This document shows positions 30,206 through 36,012 of a stretch of 37,251 nt of DNA, in pieces. A program made the translations under genes and the position numbers. Location of the stretch: positions 1 through 37,251 of IMG/VR virus record IMGVR_UViG_3300005467_000025; one strand, 5' to 3'. How positions within the stretch are numbered: the stretch's first letter is position 1; every line of letters starts with the position of its first letter. Source of the stretch: a virus. Below the pieces are notes generated by a model. The model was not told where the DNA came from and did no database searches. It worked only from the letters and a program-made list of their open reading frames with translations.

Positions 30206-30381
30206 TCTCTGACCGCGTGGCTCATGCCTCATGACGCCGTCTGACCAGCACAATCGTCGGACAGGGTCCGGCAACACGCAGCAGACACGAACGACCGACT
30301 GTTCGTAAGCAACACGAACGGCGCGCTCCGCGAATAGCGCGCCGTTCATCATCGGGGGTCGACAAAACGGAGGCTACCATC
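30206..30381. other. Intergenic region before the primase gene, with repeats
   Basis: The 176-base gap holds two ACACGAACG direct repeats, an inverted GTTCGT, and a strong hairpin (see separate entry). No TTGACA-type promoter or operator is visible, so the primase gene may depend on read-through from promoter F. Confidence 0.45.
30316..30347 (+). terminator. 12-bp hairpin ahead of the primase gene
   Basis: GAACGGCGCGCT (30316-30327) pairs perfectly with AGCGCGCCGTTC (30336-30347) across eight bases. No T-run follows. It could attenuate transcription from the RHH gene into the primase gene, setting a low ratio of replication protein. Confidence 0.5.
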
Positions 30382-32610
30382 GTGACCTCGCCGTACGTAC
30401 TTAGTGACGATGAAGTACGCGAAGCGCTGAAAATAGCGCAAGAACTCATAGATGCCGGAATCCCCGTATTCGCGGCAGCGCCGGACCTGAGCAAACCGGG
30501 GCACTACCACCTTCCCGCGAAGTGGCAGCTCACCATGCCGGCTACCGTATGGCTGGAACGCTGGCAACCAGGATGGGCGCTCGCCGCGGTGGGAGGTGTG
30601 CGCGAGCTCACGAGTGGCGAGCTCGGCGGAGCCGACTTTCTCGACATCGACCCGCGGAACGGCGGAGATGCCTCCCTGGCCGAACTTACGGCGCATCGGC
30701 AGGTGCCGCGTTCCTTCGGCCGGCAGGCCACGCCGTCCGGCGGGACGCACGACATCATCTCCGCGACCGGTGAGCGTAAGGCCGTGGGATTCATGCCGGG
30801 TGTGGACCTACAGTCCGGCGCGCCGGACGGGACCGGCCGAGGCTTTGTGTGGATATCACCGACCGTGCGCCCCAGCAAGAGTGTGGAAGACTACGCAGAT
30901 GAGGACTCGATGCATCGAGTCCCCGTCTTGCGCCCGTACCGCTGGATCGAACGCCCGGACATGGATCAGTTGGCCGAATGGCGCGGGTCGGACGACTCCA
31001 CCGAGGGGATCATCGCGCGGGTCTACTCCGCCCGAGCGGCCAGGCGTACCGACGGGGATGGGAGCAGCGCTGCCGCAAGCAACGCGTACGGCGTTGCCTC
31101 ATCTCCCTTCGCGCTGCCGTCCCTCTCGGCCAGAGCGTTCACCGCGGCGGAGGCACAGGAGTTCTGCCGGCCGGCGTTGACCGCGCTACAAGCGGCCAGG
31201 GTCGGTGAAATCGAGGAGCGGTGTAACGCCGCGGCTGCCCAGCTCTCGCACTTCGTGCCGGCTATCTGGACGGCCGACCGGGCGATGGCCATTCTCCGGG
31301 CCTGCCTGGCCGAGACGGCGTACGACGAGAACCATCCGGCCAGCACGTGGACTGTGGAGAAGTTCCGCCCGGTGCTGACCGGGGCGCGCCCCGTGGCCGA
31401 CCCATGGAAGGCGACCCTTCGCGCCGAACCGCTCTCCCTGGCACCTGAGATCATTCCGGAGGAGCGGGGGGAGCAGTCTCGCGCGGACTGGCTGGAGGGC
31501 CAGATCCTCACGGCGGACGAGATCGCCGAGCGGCCGGCTCCCGTGCCGCTCGTGTACGGCCGGCTCAACATGAACAGTGAGGCGTGGATCATCGGGGCAC
31601 CCGGCTCGTTCAAGTCGTTCATCGCGCTGGACCTGGCCGCGCATGTGGCCGGCGGCCGGGAGTGGCACGGCCATCGGGTACGCCGGGAGCGGGTGCTCTA
31701 CCTGGCCGCGGAAGGTGCGGAGGGGATGACCCTGCGCGCTCGCGCCTGGCGGAAGATCCACGGTCCAATGGCCGGCGTGGACTTCCTCCCCCTCCCGATG
31801 CAGGTGACCAAGACGGAGGACTGGGCAGCCCTGGTGGAGGTGGCGGCCAGGCGGGGGTACGGCCTGATCGTGGTGGACACGCAGGCACGAGTCACGAAGG
31901 AGCTGGACGAGAACGCGGCCAGGGATGCCGGCATCTACATCGATGCGGTGACCGCCCTGCGGGTGGCCACGGGCGCGTGCGTCCTCACCGTCCACCACAC
32001 GGGGCGCAAGGGTGGGGACGCCCGTGGGTCCAGCGCGATCGACGGTGCGCAGGACTCGGAGATCAAGCTGGACCGGATCGTGCCGCGCTCCTCGATGCGG
32101 GTACGCCTACGGGACGACAAGCAGAAGGACATGGCGGAGGACATGGAGGGCGTGGAGCTCCTGCTTCAGGTGGTCGATCTCGGTACGGATCCGGAGACCG
32201 GCCAGGCGCTGTCTTCCCTTGTCGTGCTGACGGACGAGTACGTGGCGGCCGAGCGGGCAGGCGTGGCGGACGTGGATCACGGCCAGGTGGAGACCATCGG
32301 GGAGCCGGGACGCTGGACTCACGACTTGTTCGGTCACCAACGCCAGGAGACCAAGCGGCGGATCCTTCAGGTCTTGCGCGATGCGGGCGGCCAGGTGGGA
32401 CTCACGGAGGCCAAGACGCTGGCGCTCGTGGCCGAGAAGTGGCACGGCGGGAAGGTCGGCAACGGCGCGGGAGAGATCAAGAAGGCGAACTTCCAGACTT
32501 ACTGGAGTGACCTTCTCGTTCACGTCCTGCCGTCCGGAGAGTTCTTGATCTTGAATCCGAGCGGCGAGAAACGGGCCGTGAATCCGGCCGCGTGGGAATC
32601 GGACGAATAG
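30382..32610 (+). CDS. Primase-polymerase / RepA-type helicase replication protein
   Basis: 742 residues from GTG 30382, with ACGGAGG upstream. Residues about 1-200 are a prim-pol domain: D88-x-D90 in FLDIDPRNGG, SGGTH ending in H123, and D142 in GVDLQSG. Residues about 380-600 are a RepA-like hexameric helicase: Walker A GAPGSFKS at 405-412, LIVVDTQ with D499, and TVHHTGRKGG. The C-terminus (about 650-742) looks like a helical DNA-binding region. One protein thus combines priming and unwinding, as in plasmids and some phages that rely on host polymerase. An iteron cluster follows directly. Confidence 0.86.
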   Translation: MTSPYVLSDDEVREALKIAQELIDAGIPVFAAAPDLSKPGHYHLPAKWQLTMPATVWLERWQPGWALAAVGGVRELTSGELGGADFLDIDPRNGGDASLAELTAHRQVPRSFGRQATPSGGTHDIISATGERKAVGFMPGVDLQSGAPDGTGRGFVWISPTVRPSKSVEDYADEDSMHRVPVLRPYRWIERPDMDQLAEWRGSDDSTEGIIARVYSARAARRTDGDGSSAAASNAYGVASSPFALPSLSARAFTAAEAQEFCRPALTALQAARVGEIEERCNAAAAQLSHFVPAIWTADRAMAILRACLAETAYDENHPASTWTVEKFRPVLTGARPVADPWKATLRAEPLSLAPEIIPEERGEQSRADWLEGQILTADEIAERPAPVPLVYGRLNMNSEAWIIGAPGSFKSFIALDLAAHVAGGREWHGHRVRRERVLYLAAEGAEGMTLRARAWRKIHGPMAGVDFLPLPMQVTKTEDWAALVEVAARRGYGLIVVDTQARVTKELDENAARDAGIYIDAVTALRVATGACVLTVHHTGRKGGDARGSSAIDGAQDSEIKLDRIVPRSSMRVRLRDDKQKDMAEDMEGVELLLQVVDLGTDPETGQALSSLVVLTDEYVAAERAGVADVDHGQVETIGEPGRWTHDLFGHQRQETKRRILQVLRDAGGQVGLTEAKTLALVAEKWHGGKVGNGAGEIKKANFQTYWSDLLVHVLPSGEFLILNPSGEKRAVNPAAWESDE

Positions 32611-32634
32611 GTACAAACACGTTCAGGACAGACA

Positions 32635-32671
32635 CTGTCCTGATCATGGAAAATTTCCATGATCAGGACAG
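32635..32671. repeat. 18-bp inverted repeat with single-base centre
   Basis: Positions 32635-32652 are the exact reverse complement of 32654-32671, with one A in the middle; the core is GGAAAATTTCC. Each arm contains one TCAGGACA/TGTCCTGA iteron. The AT-rich centre could be the unwinding or nicking point. Confidence 0.75.
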
Positions 32672-32775
32672 TCATCAGGACAAGATCACTAGACGCTTCA
32701 GGACAAGATCAGGACACGCTCTGACCTGCATCTGGACAAGATCAGGACATCATCAGGACATCGCTCGCTAATCCA

Positions 32776-32819
32776 TCAGGACGTGTGCCCCCGACCTTAG
32801 GAGGGGGCACGTGTCCTGA
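32776..32819. repeat. GC-rich hairpin with iteron arms
   Basis: TCAGGAC/GTCCTGA outer arms and GTGCCCCC/GGGGGCAC inner arms (32785-32792, 32803-32810) form a two-part stem with a two-base mismatch. It ends the iteron cluster and may also stop transcription from the primase gene. Confidence 0.6.
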
Positions 32820-32874
32820 AGCGTCCGGAAGCCTGAAGCCGGAAGACGGAGGGGCAAGATCAAAAAGTCGAGAC

Positions 32875-32903
32875 TTGACGTGCGTTAGACACCCGAGGAA
32901 GCT
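32875..32903 (+). promoter_or_regulatory. Leaderless promoter G without operator
   Basis: TTGACG (32875-32880), 17-base spacer, GAAGCT (32898-32903), ATAGGC, ATG. The layout and the CTATAGGCATG end match promoters B and H, but the bases right of the -35 box do not fit the operator. This gene may escape the common repressor. Confidence 0.6.
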
Positions 32904-32909
32904 ATAGGC

Positions 32910-33224
32910 ATGACGAGTCCAAGATCACGACGGTCCCGGAAGTACTTGGTCGGGATGCTCGACCCGAGCGTGGCGCCACGTCTCGCGCCGGCCATGCGTG
33001 CCGTGCGTGCACTCCTGGCCGATGGGCGGTGGCACGAGTACAAGACGCTTGCCGATTGCGCGCTGGGTGCGTCCGACGTCAAGTACGAAACGATCCGCGG
33101 GACGCTGGGCACGCTCGTCCGCGAGGGCATGGTCGAGAAGCGCGGCGAGTACGCCTACGGCACACACGAGGACCACCGCGAATACCGCCTGGCCGACTGG
33201 CCCCTACCGGAGGTGAAGTCATGA
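32910..33224 (+). CDS. Winged-helix DNA-binding protein next to the origin
   Basis: 104 residues, predicted leaderless. A basic start (SPRSRRSRKYLVGML) is followed by a winged-helix pattern: AMRAVRALLADGRWHEYKTL, DVKYETIRGTLGTLVREGMV, then a beta wing (EKRGEYAYGTHEDHREYRLA). Its gene is immediately beside the iteron cluster and has its own promoter, so it may bind the iterons as initiator or copy-control protein (inference). It is coupled to the next gene by an ATGA overlap. Confidence 0.7.
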   Translation: MTSPRSRRSRKYLVGMLDPSVAPRLAPAMRAVRALLADGRWHEYKTLADCALGASDVKYETIRGTLGTLVREGMVEKRGEYAYGTHEDHREYRLADWPLPEVKS

Positions 33225-33622
33225 CCCGAGAGGACCTGGCCGACCTCCTGCGTGTAGCGCACGAAGCTCTGGCCGCAGTGGCAGCTCTGGCCGACCGCAT
33301 TCAGACGCTCGCTGACGAACGGGCCCTGACCGTAGGGTCGGAGGCCGCGGAGCCGCTGGGCGCTCAGAATGGCTCTCAGGCCGTTTCCGGTGCCGAGCGT
33401 GCGTTCATCCGGCGGTTCAACGACCTTCAGGCCGCGCGGACCGCGGGCAACGGCGGCGAGTTCGATCCAACCTTCGGCGCGTGGCAAGAGGTCATCGATC
33501 AAGATCACGAAGAGGCGATCTTCCTCGACCGTCTGCGCGCCGCGGTCCTACACGGATCGGCGCGTGAGGTTCCGCCTCCGCCGCGCGGCTTTAGGCTGCC
33601 GCGCGACATCATCGGAAAGTAG
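33221..33622 (+). CDS. 133-residue helical protein, unknown
   Basis: ATG 33221 overlaps the upstream stop (ATGA); longer frames would run through the winged-helix gene. The first 40 residues are a long Ala-rich helix (TREDLADLLRVAHEALAAVA, ALADRIQTLADE). Later parts contain AFIRRFNDLQAARTAGNG and a basic, Pro-rich end (VPPPPRGFRLPRDIIGK). It may be a coiled-coil partner of the winged-helix protein. No family recognised. Confidence 0.6.
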   Translation: MTREDLADLLRVAHEALAAVAALADRIQTLADERALTVGSEAAEPLGAQNGSQAVSGAERAFIRRFNDLQAARTAGNGGEFDPTFGAWQEVIDQDHEEAIFLDRLRAAVLHGSAREVPPPPRGFRLPRDIIGK

Positions 33623-33650
33623 TTGACATCCGGACTAGATCAGGTAGGCT
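33620..33650 (+). promoter_or_regulatory. Leaderless promoter H with operator
   Basis: TTGACA (33623-33628), 16-base spacer, TAGGCT (33645-33650), ATAGGC, ATG. Operator 33620-33637 reads TAGTTGACATCCGGACTA, one mismatch from consensus. It starts the small-gene unit that runs to RusA. Confidence 0.8.
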
Positions 33651-33656
33651 ATAGGC

Positions 33657-33863
33657 ATGATGAAGTTGAGCAGGGCCGCAGAGGACGCACTTGTGAACGC
33701 CTCCAGCTCGCGGCAGGGCGCCGTGCTCCCCGAGATGTCCGCCGGCGTTGCTGCTGAACTCGTGAACGCCGGTCTCATTGGTGGCGAGTACGGCCTCACG
33801 CGTAAGGGCACGGTGGAGCGCGAGCGGGTTGTCACGAAGCGACTGGAGGAGGCGTTCGGATGA
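33657..33863 (+). CDS. 68-residue winged-helix-like protein, leaderless
   Basis: ATG 33657 is six bases after the -10 box. The sequence (SRAAEDALVNASSSRQGAVL, AAELVNAGLIGGEYGLTRKG, TVERERVVTKRLEEAF) resembles the short winged-helix proteins that read 'aL..aGlig.e.gLT..G'. It probably binds DNA or a regulatory partner. Coupled to the next gene by ATGA overlap. Confidence 0.66.
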   Translation: MMKLSRAAEDALVNASSSRQGAVLPEMSAGVAAELVNAGLIGGEYGLTRKGTVERERVVTKRLEEAFG

Positions 33864-34069
33864 GTGCGATGAAGTGGACTCGCGTAGCGGCCGGCTTGTA
33901 TGAGTCCGGCCGCTACACGATTAGGCAGGGACCACGGCCGGGGCGCTTCTGGGTACTGCGGTTCGGTGGAAGCGTCTTCGGGCTCAAGACGCCGTGCCGC
34001 TTTCCGACAGTCCGGGAGGCGAAACAGGCCGCCGAGATCGACAGACGCAAGCGAGAGGAGACCACATGA
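33860..34069 (+). CDS. 69-residue protein, unknown
   Basis: ATG 33860 overlaps the upstream stop. The product (KWTRVAAGLYESGRYTIRQG, RFWVLRFGGSVFGLKTPCRF, PTVREAKQAAEIDRRKREET) looks like a small three-stranded sheet plus a helix, a layout often seen in phage proteins of unknown role. It is followed by a coupled membrane peptide gene. Confidence 0.62.
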   Translation: MSAMKWTRVAAGLYESGRYTIRQGPRPGRFWVLRFGGSVFGLKTPCRFPTVREAKQAAEIDRRKREETT

Positions 34070-34212
34070 GTGGGGCGGTCCTGCTCTGGGTGGCCTTCGG
34101 CCTGCTCCTGGCGATGCTGGGGGCAGGCTTCGCCGTCTCCCTGATCTCGGCCAGGCGCGAGATGGATGATGCCATTCGCATGCTGCGAGAGAGGCGTGAG
34201 CGAGATGAGTGA
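34066..34212 (+). CDS. 48-residue single-span membrane protein
   Basis: ATG 34066 overlaps the upstream stop (ATGA). The span (AVLLWVAFGLLLAMLGAGFA) is followed by a charged helix (SARREMDDAIRMLRERRERD), so the C-terminus likely faces the cytoplasm. Function unknown. It overlaps the RusA gene by eight bases. Confidence 0.62.
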   Translation: MSGAVLLWVAFGLLLAMLGAGFAVSLISARREMDDAIRMLRERRERDE

Positions 34213-34750
34213 GTCGATCGCGGAGATGTTCATTTCCGGCCGGCCACGCACGAAGGGCAGTCTCGCGCCACTCCCCGTGCGGGACGGCCGCGGGAAGCTG
34301 CGGATCACTATGCACGACACGCCGGAGAGCGAGACGTGGAAGCGGACGATGATCGCGGCCATCCGCTGTGAGTGCAAGATCATGCCGCGCGTGGCGGGAC
34401 GCAAGATCGTGGGTTTTGATCCGGAGCCGTACCCCGGTCCCGTGGACGTGACCGCCGTCTTCGCCTTCGACCGGTCGATGTCCGTCAACGGTGGGCCGGT
34501 ACCGTCGCACGCCGGGGACTTCCCTGAGGCTGAAGACATCGGGGACGTGGACAAGCTTCTCCGCAACCTCTTGGACGCGCTCACTCAGTCCGGCCTGATC
34601 AAAGATGACCGGCTTGTCATCTGGACGTCCGCCGTCAAGATCTGGACTGCGCCCCTGAGTCTCTACGCGCGGGCCGGCGTGTCCCTGTGCGTGACCCCCA
34701 CCAAGGGATGGCGCGCGGAGAGCCTGAGCGAGGAGCGGGCCGCGTCGTGA
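34205..34750 (+). CDS. rusA: RusA-like Holliday junction resolvase
   Basis: 181 residues from ATG 34205. The RusA signature GDVDKLLRNLLDALTQSGLI followed by KDDR is present (about 112-135), with the aspartates that bind metal. The N-terminus ISGRPRTKGSLAPLPVRDGR is also typical of the family. RusA cuts four-way junctions, which phages use to resolve recombination or to prepare branched DNA for packaging. It is coupled to neighbours on both sides. Assignment is firm at the family level. Confidence 0.85.
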   Translation: MSESIAEMFISGRPRTKGSLAPLPVRDGRGKLRITMHDTPESETWKRTMIAAIRCECKIMPRVAGRKIVGFDPEPYPGPVDVTAVFAFDRSMSVNGGPVPSHAGDFPEAEDIGDVDKLLRNLLDALTQSGLIKDDRLVIWTSAVKIWTAPLSLYARAGVSLCVTPTKGWRAESLSEERAAS

Positions 34751-35157
34751 GGTACGCACTGTTTCCCGAGAGCGATCTCGCGCACGAGCGCTCGATGGCG
34801 CCGTATGCACCCGCGGTTACCTCGTACCCGGCGCCAGAGGTGACCTCGCGCGATGGCGTCGAAGGGCCGAGCAAGCGTGCCGTGGAGAGCCTCCGGAAGG
34901 CCGCGGAGGCGCACGGGTGGAGCGTCGTGGTCACCTACTCGCGGGGATGCTTCCCGCACGCCAGGACCGGCCGGCCCGGCGCCGTCAAGGACGTCCTCGC
35001 GGTCCGGATGTACCGACCTGGTCGCCAGGCCGTAGCGGTCTACTCAGGCGGACCGACGTGGAGCTGGGGCACCCTGGCCGCCTGGGACCTTCCGCCGGAA
35101 GGCCTGCCGACCTTCTACGATTCGATCACGCGGTTCATGGATGAGGTGGTGGGATGA
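34747..35157 (+). CDS. 136-residue protein, unknown
   Basis: GTG 34747 overlaps the RusA stop. A short disordered start (SMAPYAPAVTSYPAPEVTSR) precedes a domain reading SKRAVESLRKAAEAHGWSVV, VTYSRGCFPHARTGRPGAVK, DVLAVRMYRPGRQAVAVYSG. The order helix, strand, then 'D..AVRM' strands resembles an endonuclease-like or DNA-binding fold, but I cannot name it. Neighbouring RusA and terminase genes hint at DNA processing. Confidence 0.6.
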   Translation: MRYALFPESDLAHERSMAPYAPAVTSYPAPEVTSRDGVEGPSKRAVESLRKAAEAHGWSVVVTYSRGCFPHARTGRPGAVKDVLAVRMYRPGRQAVAVYSGGPTWSWGTLAAWDLPPEGLPTFYDSITRFMDEVVG

Positions 35158-35270
35158 AGGGACGCGTGCTGACGGTCGCTGAGGCGTTCGTCATGATCAT
35201 GGTGCTCGCGTTCCTGACGTCCGGCGTGGTCGCCTTCGTGTGGATCGTGTTCGAGGTTGTGCGTAATTGA
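35154..35270 (+). CDS. 38-residue single-span membrane protein
   Basis: ATG 35154 overlaps the upstream stop (ATGA). One span (AFVMIMVLAFLTSGVVAFVW) fills most of the 38 residues; the N-terminus is basic. It is another member of the set of tiny coupled membrane proteins of this genome. Confidence 0.6.
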   Translation: MKGRVLTVAEAFVMIMVLAFLTSGVVAFVWIVFEVVRN

Positions 35271-35288
35271 TCAAAATGATGGTGACTA

Positions 35289-35765
35289 ATGACGGATCAT
35301 GACGGGGCGCGGCGCGGCCTGAGCGACCGTGAGGCGGAGATTTATCGCCTACGTGTGGTCAACAGGCTCACGGAGCGCGAGATCGGGGAGCGGTTCGGGA
35401 TCACCCAACCGCGCGTCTCGCAAATCCTCACGGAGATACGTCGCCTTCTCCCGACACCCGACCTGGCCGCCGTGCGCGCGGAGGCGCTCGCGCTGCACGA
35501 ACAGGTGCAACGGATGGCGCTGGAGCTCGCGGAGATGGAAGGCGCCCCGGTCACGGCCGGCAAAGATGGCGTCATCGTCCGTGATCCGGAGAATGGCGAT
35601 GCCGTGGTCCGTGACTACGCCGGCCGGATCAACGCGCTCAAGCTGGCGCTGGAGGCGGACCGCGAGATCCGCAGGCTGTTGGGCGCGGACGCGGCCTCAA
35701 AGGTGGAGAGCACAGCTACGGTCAAGTACGAACTCGCGGGCATCGACCCTGAAGCCTTGAAGTAG
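35289..35765 (+). CDS. Terminase small subunit-like DNA-binding protein
   Basis: 158 residues. The N-terminal part is a helix-turn-helix (LSDREAEIYRLRVVNRLTER, EIGERFGITQPRVSQILTEI), followed by a long helical region (VRAEALALHEQVQRMALELA, RINALKLALEADREIRRLLG). HTH plus coiled-coil directly before terL is the standard build of the small terminase subunit, which recognises the packaging site. The separate leaderless gene between it and terL is unusual. The alternative is a sigma-like regulator. Confidence 0.7.
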   Translation: MTDHDGARRGLSDREAEIYRLRVVNRLTEREIGERFGITQPRVSQILTEIRRLLPTPDLAAVRAEALALHEQVQRMALELAEMEGAPVTAGKDGVIVRDPENGDAVVRDYAGRINALKLALEADREIRRLLGADAASKVESTATVKYELAGIDPEALK

Positions 35766-35766
35766 C

Positions 35767-35798
35767 TAGTTGACATCTAGACTAGTTACCGGTAATGT
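35767..35798 (+). promoter_or_regulatory. Leaderless promoter I with operator, ahead of terminase
   Basis: TTGACA (35770-35775), 17-base spacer, TAATGT (35793-35798), seven bases, ATG 35806. Operator 35767-35784 reads TAGTTGACATCTAGACTA, one mismatch from consensus. It is the strongest looking promoter in the window and may lead into the late genes. Confidence 0.82.
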
Positions 35799-35805
35799 AC
35801 TGGTC

Positions 35806-36012
35806 ATGACGGAGAGCGCGAGCACCAAGCAGAATCTTACGGTCGGTCGTAGCACCACTGTTCATGTCGCATTCGGTGACCTTCCCCGCTGTGACACCGG
35901 TAGTGGGGCGCGTGGTGGCTCCAGCCGCAAGACCTCCGCCGCGGTGACCTGTAAGCGATGCCTCAAGATCGTGCCCACGGCCAATAGCCGGGTGACTAAC
36001 CTGATCACGTGA
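35806..36012 (+). CDS. 68-residue Cys-containing protein, leaderless
   Basis: ATG 35806 stands seven bases after the -10 box. The protein has a polar start (TESASTKQNLTVGRSTTVHV) and three Cys (LPRCDTGSGA ... AAVTCKRCLKI) that may form a small zinc site. It is coupled to terL by a GTGA overlap. Such short proteins with 'CxRC' motifs are common in actinophages, function unknown. Confidence 0.62.
   Translation: MTESASTKQNLTVGRSTTVHVAFGDLPRCDTGSGARGGSSRKTSAAVTCKRCLKIVPTANSRVTNLIT

Larger units (their letters stand above)
32611..32880. other. Candidate replication origin with iterons and palindromes
   Basis: The octamer TCAGGACA occurs seven times in direct orientation (32623, 32663, 32675, 32698, 32709, 32742, 32753), twice inverted (32636, 32812) and twice with one mismatch (32731, 32776). 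From 32663 on the direct copies start 11-12 or 22-23 bases apart, so they face the same side of the helix. An 18-bp inverted repeat with an A/T centre (32635-32671) opens the cluster and a GC-rich hairpin (32776-32819) closes it. Placement right behind the replication gene matches iteron origins. Confidence 0.7.

Noticed and set aside
32611-32880. The short repeats considered as a CRISPR array
   Set aside because: Repeat units are 8 bases, irregularly spaced at 11-23 bases and partly inverted. CRISPR repeats are longer with uniform spacers, and no cas genes are near.
33079-33300. Arg-rich minus-strand frames around the winged-helix gene
   Set aside because: Shadow frames of a well-supported plus-strand pair with coupled starts.
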